This document shows positions 1-10,640 of a DNA stretch of 64,000 nucleotides, piece after piece. This stretch comes from Dipteris shenzhenensis. Its lineage: Eukaryota > Polypodiophyta > Polypodiopsida > Gleicheniales. A program made the translations under genes and the position numbers. The notes under the pieces are model-generated. The model searched no databases. It was not told the DNA's origin and saw only the letters and a list, made by a program, of their open reading frames with translations. The stretch lies in assembly GCA_047967505.1 (NCBI GenBank), contig CM106540.1. The stretch is one strand, 5' to 3'. The stretch's first letter is position 1. Each line of letters starts with the position of its first letter.

Positions 1-500
1 AAAAGTTTAATCAAAATCCATGCCTTCAGTTTGAGTAAAACCTTTGACCACTAACCTTGCTTTATACTTATCCAAGCTACCGTCTGATTTGTATTTAAGT
101 TTGTATACCCACTTAGTGCCGATGACTTTCTCTCGTGGGGGCCTGGCCACTAAGTCCTAGGTATTGTTCTTCAGGATAGCATCCATCTCTGCCTGCATGG
201 CAGCCTACCATTCTGGATTGTCCTTCGCCTCCTCATGGTCAACCTGGGGTGGGGTGGATTCGAGGGTTGAACAATATCCTCCTCCTCAATCTGAGGCTCC
301 TCTTGGGGTTCAGGTTCCTTTTCCTCGAATCCCGACTGATAAGGATTTGCTTCTTTACTGGGTCGAAGAGTCGATAGGCCTTGGATTCTTCGCTATACCC
401 AACAAAGATACATTTTCTGCTCCGGAATCAAACTCTGACATTCGCCGCTCTGACATTCTTCGCCTCTTCATAGTCATGATGGGGGAGGACAAAATCCACC
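1..500 (-). pseudogene. Ty1/copia pol fragment (integrase end and start of reverse transcriptase)
   Basis: Minus-strand translation gives the copia integrase C-terminal signature RKCIFVGYSEESKAYRLF near 340-420. Further downstream it gives the start of the reverse transcriptase domain, with TKWVYKLKYKSDGSLDKYKA and ARLVVKGFTQTEGMDFD at about 10-120. Two in-frame stops replace residues of the RT start, one where Trp is normal and one just after MDFD, and another stop lies before FRSRKC. The integrase core upstream of about 500 is missing, and the element runs off the left edge of the window. This is a decayed fragment of an LTR retrotransposon polyprotein; the family assignment is secure, the right boundary is approximate. 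Confidence 0.85.
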
Positions 501-539
501 GATTGATTTTCGGGACTACCGGCTAACGCTCGTCGCCTG

Positions 540-840
540 CACCATTACGGACAGACTGCTTTGACTACAGCAGGAATTGCGCGGGGTCCCAAATCGCGCC
601 GCTATTTTGACCATTGAAACAAAAACACTTGTCTCGTTGGCGCCGCCTCCCCCCTCTGTTGACAGCCGAAAATCAGCATCGGTCGCCTATTTCTGGTCAG
701 AAAACCGAGGCAACCGGCTCCCGACCTCCGGTTGGTCGCCGGTGTGCCCGGTTTCCTCCCAGGCATCAGTCGTCGATTTTTGGCTGTCAACCCTAAACCC
801 TAAACCCTCTCCAAGCATTGCTTAAGTTATCTCTGAATAA
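540..840. other. GC-rich segment with telomere-like repeats
   Basis: A short GC-rich stretch between the copia fragment and AT-richer sequence. At about 788-806 it carries two and a half CCCTAAA units, the plant telomere repeat, also known as a telobox when found near promoters. I see no convincing reading frame here; the overlapping short ORFs on both strands have no recognisable content. It could be part of an LTR or the promoter of a lost gene. Confidence 0.4.
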
Positions 841-1158
841 ACCTGTCTACGTATTGTTTTTGAAAGAAGTATGGTTTGAGAACATTAAACTCACATTAAA
901 CGTACGAAAAGAAGGACCATGCTGTAAAAGTTTTGTGGTTCGTTTATGTACACGGTAACCTCTTAAATTGCATGTGCGAGAAACAATTTAATAGCATATG
1001 TAAGAAAGGAAAATGTTTGACATGTCTGCGATTTCGTTCGTTTGCAATTGAAATAAATAATTGGGTCACAACGCTGGAGTTGTCCTCCTCTACAACAAAG
1101 GGCGGTTCAATCTCCAAAACAATTCTGCATTGTATTGTCATCATGCAGCCTTGTCGCC

Positions 1159-1614
1159 TTAGCTGTTTACGAACTGAGAAAGATATTGTATGTCAACCGT
1201 TGGAGATATAACAATTGGAACAACAAAGACCGCAAACGAAACAAAAAGGAAATTCTCACCCTCGTTATAAGCTTCCTCCGCGGCTGCTTGGAAGCAGTTC
1301 TTTAAAGTTTTCTTTGTAGTTTTCTTGATAGGCGAGTTTTTCAGTAAGCTCCCATCTTTCATGGATTGTTTCGGTGGGTCAAACAATATAGGAACGTCTA
1401 CTACTATGCATGGAGCAAGGGAGGAGCTTTTGATAACACAAGCACCCGAAACAGTGACGAAGCCTTTCTTGGCCAGAGCTTGGACCTCTGCTGCGTTAGT
1501 ACCTTGGACTGGAGCAGGACAAGGAAAAATTGGAGAAACGACAAAGCTCAATCGTGTGGAACAAAGTGGTGCCAAAACAGTGAAACAAACAAGCATAACG
1601 CGAAAATATGCCAA
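1159..1614 (-). CDS. Hypothetical small protein, 151 aa, with signal-peptide-like N-terminus
   Basis: An uninterrupted minus-strand ORF. The N-terminus (MAYFRVMLVCFTVLAPLCS) is hydrophobic and resembles a secretory signal peptide. The middle has spaced cysteines and a Lys-rich stretch (KKTTKKTLK), and the C-terminal 40 residues are again hydrophobic. A GTGAGA donor-like site at about 1258 would remove that hydrophobic tail if used, so the true gene may be spliced. A TATAAAA box lies about 140 bp upstream on the same strand (1751-1757). I do not recognise the family. It could be a chance ORF. Confidence 0.3.
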   Translation of the reverse strand: MAYFRVMLVCFTVLAPLCSTRLSFVVSPIFPCPAPVQGTNAAEVQALAKKGFVTVSGACVIKSSSLAPCIVVDVPILFDPPKQSMKDGSLLKNSPIKKTTKKTLKNCFQAAAEEAYNEGENFLFVSFAVFVVPIVISPTVDIQYLSQFVNS

Positions 1615-1750
1615 GAGAAGGAAGCTTACGAGTTTCTAGTTATAACGTTGGTCGAATTGCGCTTCTCCGCAGCATCTGCTATATCGGCCAACAACAAAAC
1701 CATAAATATACGTGACAAATCGAAAATTCTAAAACGTTTTTGAAACGGTA

Positions 1751-1765
1751 TTTTATAGCCGGGAA
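1751..1765 (-). promoter_or_regulatory. TATA box unit, copy 1
   Basis: The plus-strand 15-mer TTTTATAGCCGGGAA reads TTCCCGGCTATAAAA on the minus strand, a consensus TATA box with a GC-rich 5' flank. It precedes the minus-strand ORFs at 1626-1701 (a short peptide starting MVLLLADIADAAEK) and 1159-1614. An identical 15-mer lies 328 bp away at 2079-2093. Confidence 0.45.
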
Positions 1766-1876
1766 CCTTGCAAACGAGAGGTCGCTTCGTCGGGACAGCC
1801 TGGTTTAGGCTCCACAATACTCATCATATCTGCTAAATCGTTATGTTGGTGAAGAAAAGAAATCAGAAAGTCGAAT

Positions 1877-2059
1877 TTAGAAAAGCATCGAGAAATACAA
1901 AGGAATAGACGACCGACTGTAGAGACCTTTCTCAAACTGTCGGCTACTGATGTCCATAGAGTCGCTAGAGAGTTGGTTCTCTTGTTCGGAGATAGTCATG
2001 ATGGACACAGGCAAAATAACACCGATTGCAAAGCATAGCTTGTCTTGGAAACACACCAT
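1877..2059 (-). CDS. Hypothetical 60-aa ORF behind the second TATA unit
   Basis: Minus-strand ORF starting MVCFQDKLCFAIGVILPVSI, hydrophobic at its N-terminus, then Ser-rich. Its ATG lies only about 25 bp downstream of the TATAAAA at 2081-2087, which is short for a normal leader. The context TTTATGGT around this ATG is shared with the ATG at about 1701 downstream of the other TATA unit, suggesting the two are diverged duplicates. No family recognised; small size keeps confidence low. Confidence 0.2.
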   Translation of the reverse strand: MVCFQDKLCFAIGVILPVSIMTISEQENQLSSDSMDISSRQFEKGLYSRSSIPLYFSMLF

Positions 2060-2078
2060 AAACGAAGAGCACAGAGGA

Positions 2079-2093
2079 TTTTATAGCCGGGAA
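2079..2093 (-). promoter_or_regulatory. TATA box unit, copy 2
   Basis: Exact repeat of the 15-mer at 1751-1765, in the same orientation, with consensus TATAAAA on the minus strand. Confidence 0.45.
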
Positions 2094-2279
2094 AGAAGTG
2101 GTTGGACGTGGGCAGAACAGTTGAGAAACGTCGTCTGCACAGAATGTACGCACGTTGTCACTTACATTGACAGCTGCTTCGCTCAAAGAGGACGCATGCA
2201 GGACACATACTCTCAACGTGCCAGAGGTAGTTTGGTGCGTGTACACAGAAATGGAACATCCTAGACAGAGATGGACCTA

Positions 2280-3966
2280 GAAACATTCGAAACAAAAAAC
2301 CTGGACGTAGCATTCCTAACATTGCATACTAGGGGTCCGAGGATGGCGGGATCGTATCCTCTAGTGTATAGGAGCTGGCAAAGTGTCAACCAATCTGCAT
2401 AGGCTCGTTCTCCGATCTGATTTCGCTGGGAAGGCTGTTTCTACCAGTGTGAATATCAAGCTTATGGGCGATCGATTCCGAGGTGCTGAGCACATTGCGG
2501 GACTGAGATTGCGGAGGTGCTTATTGGTGCATTGCTTGCTTGCCTTTTGAGTGATTGCAAGCTGCTATTGGAAGAGACATGCAGGAGAGATGGAAAACCA
2601 GAGCCATTGAGCTCATTGAGTAGATGATGCCTACATCCTCGACTCCCTCCAAACCGTTGGCCTTGATGTGCCTTACTTAGCCTTTGTCAGGGAAGTAGAG
2701 CCTGTGTGTAATTTACAAGAAGACACGCACTTGCTGTGACGAGCAACCGGGCTACGTTGCGAAAAAGAAATGATTTGCATAAGATTTAAGCAAGTGATTT
2801 GCACCTGTGGTCGGAGACATCGTGGAGCCTCGAATCACCAATCGAGTCCTGCGGACGCTGGTGCTTCCCAACAAGAAGCACCCCTTCTGGTATGAAGTAG
2901 CAAAGTGAGCGATCGCTATGAGTGAGCACGCAATTGCTTGCAAGACCCCCACCACAAACAGGATCTTCTCAGAGCCCAGCTCTGTGATTTGCACCGCGGG
3001 CGAAGAGAGAAGCTGCATGTATCGTCTCAGAGCCCAGCTCTGTGAGAAGAGATCGACTGACCAAAGGCGAGGTGGGCATGGATGGACACACTACGTATGG
3101 ACTGAAGCAGGCGCAAAAAGACACGTGCAGGGCAGACTAGGAAGACACTATTCGTTCACGTAATTTGGGCGCGCCACGAAAAAAGCAAGAAAAAACATTT
3201 TCGTTTTGGGGCCTGGAGAACTCAACTAAAGGACTGCCATACGGCAGGCCAAAAAATAAGCAATTTCGCTTTCAAGGGCCATCGTCTCCACTTAAGCTCC
3301 GAAAACAAATTAATTTACCTTTAATTTTAGATGAACCTTCACTCTACACTGAGGGCAGGCCAAAAACGAAGCTGTCCATCCCTCCTATAATAGAAATCGT
3401 CATCATATTACGGTCTTTGGCGAAATGATGATAAACATATGTACTGGAGGCACTGATTCCCGTCATACTGCTATGAAACAATGCTGCCCCATCGTTGCTC
3501 AGATGCCTGGCACAGGGTTTTTTCGTAGTGGAGATACACTCATCTTCTCTCACCTGTGCAGGCTATCAAGCCCTTGCTGTCCAATGGCTTCCCCCGAGTA
3601 CAGAAGAGCGGTTTCGCTTTCAGGTACTGCTGTTCACTTTTATCTCTCAAGGAAAAGTCCTTTTTTGTTTTGCAATTGGTTTTCATTGTTGTCATGCTTC
3701 CTAGATAGATCAAGTACCGAACGCTTATGGAAGGAGTACTTCACGGATCCTTCTCAGTGGTGGGACAACCGCGAGAACCAAGTAAGTGGGCGACGAGTCT
3801 CACTGAATGATTTGCATAGGTAAAGCTGTAGATTTGCTAGACTGACGAGTCTGTTGCGAGTCTTAACAACAGACAAACCCGAGATCACCAGATTTCAAGC
3901 ACAAGATTACCAAGGAGTAGCTATGGACAGGCGACTGTTGCAATCCAGGTTGGGTTAAAGGCATGC
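2280..3966. other. No gene recognised; contains a 21-bp direct repeat
   Basis: Only short ORFs without recognisable domains. The direct repeat TCTCAGAGCCCAGCTCTGTG(A) occurs at 2967-2987 and 3025-3045, 58 bp apart, and itself contains the near-palindrome AGAGCCCAGCTCT. The right part may include the 5' leader of the PPR gene, but no promoter can be assigned. Confidence 0.5.
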
Positions 3967-5058
3967 TTGAGAAAAAGACCAAAGCATCCACTGATGAAGC
4001 CCATGAACGTGGCTTGGCGGTGTGGCAAGGCCAGCTTCACGTCTGGAGTACAGGTTAATGCATCTGACGCGGGAGAACTGCGCGAGAAGAGTGACTGGGA
4101 AACACTCAGCTTAGAGGAGGCACTCACGTCAATGGAGCGAACGCCCCAGTTACCTTCAGACCAGAACCTTACATGCATCTTGTATAAGTGCAGAGCGAAG
4201 AAAAATTTAGCGTATACCAAGCGCTTGTATGCCTACTTGTGCAAAAGGGGGCTGGAAGTTCAAAGATTTATTGGGAACTACCTCGTCTCAATCTTGATCC
4301 AAGCTGGAAGCATGTACGATGCAGAGCAAGTTTTTAACAAGTTGGTCGATCGGAGTGAGTATTCTTGGACTTCTATCATCATGGGTTATATTGAATGTGG
4401 GGAATCACAGCATGCCCTCAATCTCTACCAGAAAATGCAAGAGGATTCTGTACGTCCTAGCAAGTATACCTTCGTTGCCCTCTTGAAGGCTTGCACTAGG
4501 CTAAAAGAGGCAAAACGAGGTGGAGAATTACATGCTGAGATTTCCAGAAATGGACTAGAAAGCGATCTTTTTGTTGGCAGCACCTTGGTGGGTATGTATT
4601 CCAAATGTGGCTCGCTTGTAAAAGCACGGGAAGCATTTGACAAGCTGCCAGTTCAAGATGTAGTCTTGTGGAATGCACTAATTGCAGGATATGCCGAGCA
4701 TGGGCTTGGTGAGGAAGCTCTAAGCTGTTTCAAAAAGATGCAGTTGGAGGGTCTCTCTCCAACTGCTGTCACATTTGTTTGCAGCTTGAAAGCTTGTCGC
4801 AGCATAGGAGCGATAGTCAAAGGCCGAGAAATACACGCTGAGATTGCCAGAAAGGGGCTGGAAAGAGACCTTTTTGTTGGCAGCACCTTGGTAGATATGT
4901 ATGCCAAATGTGGTTCGCTTGCAAAAGCCTGGGAAGCACTTGACAAGCTGCCGGTTCCACAGCTTCCCTGCCAACAGATGGCTGCGGATCTTGACTTTCC
5001 AGATTGGATAGTTCGTCCGATCAAGCTTTCCAGCTTCACCAAAATTGGGAATAAATGA
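3967..5058 (+). CDS. PLS-class pentatricopeptide-repeat protein, 3'-truncated
   Basis: PPR proteins bind organellar RNA in a sequence-specific way and act in editing, splicing or stability. The 363-aa ORF shows consecutive PLS modules from about residue 60. These include an L/S pair, P (SWTSIIMGYIECGESQHALN), L (YTFVALLKACTRLKEAKRGG), S (LFVGSTLVGMYSKCGSLVKA), P (VVLWNALIAGYAEHGLGEEA), L, and an S motif that stops at DKLPV (about 4956). From 4957 the frame runs antisense through a copia gag gene and adds about 34 unrelated residues before the stop. No E, E+ or DYW domain remains, so an original C-terminal half is probably lost. The repeated KCGSLxKA and SLKAC units are nearly identical between modules, as in recently expanded fern PPR families. 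The start at 3967 is the first ATG in frame; the preceding codons are not PPR-like. Either a chimeric gene or a pseudogene. Confidence 0.85.
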   Translation: MRKRPKHPLMKPMNVAWRCGKASFTSGVQVNASDAGELREKSDWETLSLEEALTSMERTPQLPSDQNLTCILYKCRAKKNLAYTKRLYAYLCKRGLEVQRFIGNYLVSILIQAGSMYDAEQVFNKLVDRSEYSWTSIIMGYIECGESQHALNLYQKMQEDSVRPSKYTFVALLKACTRLKEAKRGGELHAEISRNGLESDLFVGSTLVGMYSKCGSLVKAREAFDKLPVQDVVLWNALIAGYAEHGLGEEALSCFKKMQLEGLSPTAVTFVCSLKACRSIGAIVKGREIHAEIARKGLERDLFVGSTLVDMYAKCGSLAKAWEALDKLPVPQLPCQQMAADLDFPDWIVRPIKLSSFTKIGNK

Positions 5059-5284
5059 AGAAGGAAGATGACTGGAGAAGGAGGAAGGATGAGCAATGGG
5101 TGTAGAAGCTTCTGAACGCTGATCCATCTCGGTGAATAGCAAACTGAAAAACTGAAGCAAAAAGGATGTACTGACCTCCCGTGCTAGCCTGAGTTGAAAA
5201 CAGAATCACCTTTCTGCCAAGGGACTCCCTCCTTCAGAGAGTGCTTTGATGAAGAAAAGTTGGGAGCCTATGGCTCTCATACCA
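4957..5284 (-). pseudogene. Copia element 5' internal region with gag N-terminus
   Basis: On the minus strand an ATG at 5125-5127 opens a gag reading frame that contains KLDRTNYPIWKVKIRSHLLA, the conserved start of copia gag. It ends abruptly after KLW at the junction with the PPR gene (4957). The rest of gag-pol is absent. The 5' untranslated leader (5128-5266) and primer-binding site separate it from the LTR at 5285. It is the 5' end of a copia element fused to the PPR exon by deletion or truncated insertion. Confidence 0.8.
5267..5284 (-). other. Primer-binding site of the truncated copia element
   Basis: Reads TGGTATGAGAGCCATAGG on the minus strand, one mismatch from the initiator-Met tRNA complement TGGTATCAGAGCC used by copia elements. 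It directly follows the LTR end ...CTAACA. Confidence 0.75.
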
Positions 5285-5880
5285 TGTTAGAGAATAGGAG
5301 GGAATGAATCACTCAAACCTCCACCCAAGATCTCTCCAACTCTTCCTCACACTCAACTCAGATAGATGATCACAAACGCAATAAACACTCACTCAGAGAT
5401 AACTTAAACGGAGAGAGAGAAAGAGTATATTCATCCACCGGAAGGTGGGCAGAAACTGGCTCCAAGGGAGCAATACAAAACTCAGCGAAGTGCTGGAGAA
5501 AACTGATGGAACTCTCTCACAAACTGAACCAGCTCTGAGTGCACAGCACAGCCTTGGAAGGAGGCTTTCAGTCTTGCACTGGATGCTGGAATGACTGAAG
5601 GAGTGGGCCTTTTATAGGTACTGCCCAGGCCCTTTGGGTTGACCGACCAGCAAGGTCGGTACCCTGTCTGGTGGCCGACCAGATGGCCTTGGAAATCTGA
5701 CCAGGGTTGGCCCTGGTCGGTGGCCCTGGTTGGGCCGACTTGGCCTGCCATAGGCCCCTATTTAAGGGTGCCCTGTGCAGCCAGTCTATGCAGCTGTAGG
5801 CACCTCCAAGTGAGGCCCAAGGCCCCCTATTAGAATCCTCATTTTTAATTTCACAAAGTGTGTGAAGCATTCTTGGGAAG
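5285..5880 (-). repeat. 5' LTR of the truncated copia element (outer boundary uncertain)
   Basis: In plus orientation the LTR starts TGTTAGAGAATAGG at 5285, immediately beyond the primer-binding site. A minus-strand TATAAAAGG at 5608-5616 fits the LTR promoter. The 5620-5830 part is GC-rich with repeated GGTCGG/GACCAG words, as expected for U3. I could not find a terminal CA with a matching partner, so the upstream end is an estimate. Confidence 0.6.
5608..5616 (-). promoter_or_regulatory. LTR TATA box
   Basis: TATAAAAGG on the minus strand within the copia LTR, pointing toward the gag start at 5127. Confidence 0.5.
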
Positions 5881-8800
5881 AGTGGGCAATCTCCACATAA
5901 GCAAAAATGCTCTGTTCAAAAGTCAAATTGATGGTTGACTTTTCTTCTTGATGCAATTTATGTGTGGTCAGGGAGGTAGAATGGGGTTCAAAAGATAGGA
6001 TTTGAGTTCAAAAGTGTGAATCTCTTGCTTTGGGCTTTTGTGTGGTTTTTCGCACTAAGATATATGTGCAACAAAGTGTATGGAATGCCCTCATATGTTA
6101 GTTTGGATGGCTAAGGTCACTTGCATGTTTGGTTAGGGCTTTTTCTTTTTGGTGACTAGACTTCAATTAAGATTCATGGAAGAAAAATCCAAAAGCAAAT
6201 CACTCAAGGCATAAATACATAATGCAGAGCATGAAAAACAAGTGGTACAATACCACTAAAAATCTCAACCATATGCAAACACTAAAAGAAACCAAGATTG
6301 TGGTTGAAAGTACCACATTAGGAAATTAAGAGGCTCATATAAGAAAGGAATTCCTTTCCACTCTTAGTTTAAAGAATTCCTCTTAGCTTAAAGCAAGGCT
6401 TGAAGTCCCTTGCATCCTAGGCCAAATGACCACCACGGTGTCTACAATATTTGTCTAGAGGCTAGCCATGTTATGAGATGGGTGGACCTAGGTGTAATGT
6501 AAAGCCTTGGTACATCTAGATCTCTATATGTGCCAGACAATTATTCTAGCAATGATCTCTAAACTCGTGTCCATCGATGCAATGCGGGTTTATACTAAGA
6601 GGCAAGTCAATAGAGCACTAAGAAGTAGGAGCAATGTCAAGTCAATAGAGCTATACAAGATGCTACCGTACCATGAATTCCTAAGAAGAGATTTGGCCCA
6701 CATTAAAAATATGAGGCCTTGTCAAAGAGATCCAAGCCACTGAACCCAAGTAGTGAGAAAAGTGGAAGAATAAAATCCTCCCATAAGTCCTACAATCCCA
6801 ACCAAAAGTGCTCCTCTGCTGGATTATTGCAAACCCTCCACGAATGAAGAGCCAAAATAAAATTGTGACTTTATTATTTCTAAGGGATTTCCAAAGCCTC
6901 CTCTAAAAATATCTTTGAGAGTCTAGGGTAATCTAAATGTTCTCCCAATAATGAGCTCTAAAGTATAGACAATCTCATCCTTAACTACTAATCTTTCTTG
7001 GAAGTATTGATTGTAAATCTACAAAATGGAAAGCTCTTTGAGTGATTGCCTACGTCACTCTACTTGCATTCACCTAGGTCTCAAAGAAGAAACTTAGGGC
7101 ATTTTGACTCAAGCACATTTCCAATTTCCTCCCTTGATTCAACCTCTAAATAGGATTTAGGTGATGCATTGATTAACCTTGTGATACATTGGACTTGTGG
7201 TATGCTCAATACTCAAAATGATTGGCACTAGAATTTCTAGCTCAAATTCAAGTAATTGAGATACAAAATCTCTCGGTTGGCAGTGAATTTATGCACACTT
7301 GAATTGCATGGTACTCATGAGTCATAATATGCTTGTAATTTGTAGTTTGTGTGGTACTCATGAGTCATATACATATAGTTTGTAGAAATTTTAGGGTATA
7401 TGAAAGAGTTTTTGACTCTACCTTAGGACTCCATACTCGAGCTCTAAACCTCAAGGATTTTTTATAAGTTTGTGCAAGTATGCACACTACCACTGCCTTG
7501 TGTCTTTGTTCACTTATATGCGTCAACTCATTTGGTGGAAAATGGTGTTCAAATTTGACTTGATCTCATTTTCAAGTTCAAAGAGATGAAATCAACCTCC
7601 TCATGAGTTATTATCTTACCCTTATACTAGCTCATATGTACACTATGAGAATTACAAGGTGTTTATGGCCCTTTTGCAAGCCTTTCATAAGCTTTTGTGT
7701 ATGGAAATGAAGGCTTTAAAAGAAAATTAAGTTCAAAGCTTGCCTAATCAAGCTCAGGCCAGTACATTCAAGCTTTAAGTGTTGGTTTTTTTCTCGTTTA
7801 TTGGGTTTTGCACTCCTTCACAAGTCGATTTGGCACAATAGCTTCACTCGAGCGTGCAATATCGTATGGGAGTTCAAATAGTTGCACAAGTATTGATTTT
7901 TTCCACAAATTCTCTCTATTTCTAAGCTCAAGGAAAAAATTAGAATTTTTTATGAGATTGAATTTATGGTCTTGATATAAGTTGTTTGTCTCCTTACACT
8001 ACTATGCAATCAGTTCTTAGCGCTGTGGAATGTGTACATGAACAAACTAAAACTGCAAATTTTCCACTTTGTTTCAAGATTTTTGAGCTTGAGCAAAGAA
8101 ATATGAGGTCCATTCTCCTACAATGTATTAACATTTAAAACTTTTTCCACCCCTTGCTATCAGTTGGCCTTTGCTATGCTTTTCATCACAGTTGTACAAA
8201 AACAACACATAAATGTGTGTTTTCCCACCCAAAACATGGATTTTCACCAAAATGGGCTAAGGTCAACTTCACAAGTAGAAATTTTCACAAATATTTTTGC
8301 TCCAATATCTCACTCCTATATGCAAGTGCTTAATCCATTTGCACCTTCATGGTCATTCGTGGCACCTGCACTCGTATCGACTCAAGATGAGATCCATTTT
8401 TTGTACAAAGGCTTTTCTTTTGTTTTTTAAAGGAAGGTTTTGCTCAAAATCATTCAAACTTTCTCTCATTTCAATATGTTCCCTCAATAATTCATAAAAA
8501 ATAAGAGTAGGTTGAGATTCTACGTCAATATACATTTTTCCTTTAAGTAGGTTGTATGCTAGTATTTGAAGTCTCCACAAGTCCCTTTTTCCCTTTTAAC
8601 CCATTTAAAATAGGTGAGAAGGCTCAAAATGTCATCCTTATAGTCTTCCCCCCCTCCTTTCCATAGAGAGTGTTAGAAATTTCTTATGTTTAACCAACGT
8701 ATGAGCACATCCTTAGTGTTTTATGCTCTCAATGTTACAAAAATTTTGAAGTTTGATCAAGTTTGAGCACATTTTCCACCAAGAACTACTCTCACAAAAA

Positions 8801-9584
8801 GGTTTGGTAGTTACACCAAAGTGCTCACTTGGTCTTTAATAACTTTGATTGCCTTGGGCTTACCCAAAACTAACCCAAACAAACTTCATACATGAATTCT
8901 CAATATGGACGGTAACACACTTCAATACATAAAGCCTTACAAGTTTGCATTTTTGTGTGAAAAGCTCAAAATTTTGCAATGTGAGTGCTCATAAGTGTGC
9001 CCCTTGGCTAGAGAAACACTTAATCATAGGCTTTGTAGGCTTTTTATCCATATTCAAAACTTTTTAAACTTTTCATTATCACTTAGTTTAAATTTGGAGA
9101 AATTGAGATTTGAAGCATGAATCTAAAATTGAACTGGTTTGCTAGATAAGAAAAAGTTTGCTCTCCTAGGTCTTGCGTAATATTTATTCACTCCTAATAC
9201 TTGAGTAATAGTTCCATGAAATACAATATTTTCTAGATAGGAAAAGTTTTCCACTCCTAGGCCCTGAGTAATAATTCCATGGAGTACACTCTTTCCCCTT
9301 ACATTTCAACTGCTATTTCAATGTGCTCCTCCCTAGCAACGGTGCCAAGATGGTGCTACTTATTTTCTATCAAGTTGTTGGTCACCTTTGTTCCATTTTT
9401 TAGCTATAAGATAGTAGATATGTTTGCAAATAGCATAGGTCCATGGGTTGTATTTTGTCAAGAGAAATTATAGGGACAACTTTGAGATCATGCCATGATG
9501 TCATTTTAGTATAACAATGGGTGTACAACTATGCAACTTTAATGAATTTCCAATCATAGAATCTAGTTTGCCAGGTCAAGCAAA
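5881..9584. other. AT-rich sequence, no gene recognised
   Basis: Long AT-rich stretch with only short, low-complexity ORFs. Two small duplications are visible: an 18-bp copy pair (TGGTACTCATGAGTCATA) at 7309-7326 and 7352-7369, and a diverged repeat of about 90 bp at 9140-9290 with repeated CTCCTAGG and GAGTAAT words. Probably decayed transposon DNA, but nothing diagnostic remains. Confidence 0.5.
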
Positions 9585-9710
9585 CTTGGAGAGTTGATTA
9601 GCTATAAGTTTGTCCATGATCTTGGAGAATTGAAAAGCTATAAGTTTACATGATCTTGGAGAATTGAAAAGCTATAAGTTTGTCCATGGACTTGGAGAGT
9701 TGATTATAAG
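9585..9710. repeat. Tandem repeat, about 35 bp x 3.5
   Basis: Units begin CTTGGAGAATTGAAAAGC and continue TATAAGTTTGTCCATG. Copies lie at 9585-9620, 9621-9654, 9655-9690 and a partial at 9691-9710. Differences are a few substitutions and a 2-bp deletion. Confidence 0.85.
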
Positions 9711-10368
9711 GATACTTCTTTTACATTTGTTGCCTCAACATTTCAAATTGAAGAATAAGTCCAAATTAGCCCAAGGTGGTCACTCTATATAGTATGTAAC
9801 ATAGTAGGGTTTGTTAACGGAAGGAGATTTAAATTTGGGGACTTCCGAGCCATTTTTGGATAAGATATTGTTAAAGAAAGACTTGTCTAATATAATTATG
9901 GTATGTGCATATATCAAGGGAACTTTTAAATCAAAGTTACAATACGTACACATGCAAAATGAAAAAAATTGTGATCTTAAAATGGGTATTTTATATTGTG
10001 CTTTGTTACATGGTTTTTTATAAAGTGATTGCCTCGATTGGTTGGCTATATGACTATGATTCTTTAATCAATTTTCACTCACAGGGTTCAATTCATCCAC
10101 AAAAGAAGCTAATAGGCTCCAAGGATGCTCCTTTTACACCAATTTCCTCAATAGTTCAACAAATGGGTCCACAAGTAAAAACTTTTATTGAACTTCTATT
10201 GGTATACTCAATTTACAAAACACCACTTAGACCTAGGTATTTGAAGAATTCATTTTTCTCATATAACTTGTATATATTAGTAAGGAGCCACCACATCAGC
10301 TTCCATTTCGATGACCAGTTGACCATATAATCGATTTGATTCTTGGGGGCACTTTACTATTGCAATAT

Positions 10369-10640
10369 CCATTATGGGTTATTTTAACTTAGGAAAAAGA
10401 ATCAATGATGAATTATGGATGTTTTCTAGTTTTATCCTATTTTGTTCTCTCATACGTATGTGGAAAAGAGAAATAAGTACTTGTGACTCTTATCAACTCC
10501 AATCTCCATTATGGGTTATTTTAACTTAGGAAAAAGAATCAATGATGAATTATGGGATGTTTTCTAGTTTTATCCTATTTTGTTCTCTCATACATATGGG
10601 GAAAAGAGAAATAAGTACTTGTGACACTTCATCAACTCCA
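10369..10640. repeat. 137-bp direct tandem duplication
   Basis: Copy 1 10369-10505 and copy 2 10506-10640 both begin CCATTATGGGTTATTTTAAC and match almost throughout. They differ by a few single-base changes and short indels, indicating a recent duplication. No coding content. Confidence 0.9.

Noticed and set aside
788-806. True telomere or interstitial telomere tract
   Set aside because: Only two to three units; more like a promoter telobox or chance.
4425-5160. Minus-strand ORFs across the PPR gene (60-147 aa)
   Set aside because: Antisense shadows of PPR modules, except for the copia gag part at 4957-5127.
8164-8580. Short ORFs on both strands (66-88 aa)
   Set aside because: Low-complexity AT-rich sequence, mutually overlapping on both strands, no domain or codon pattern.
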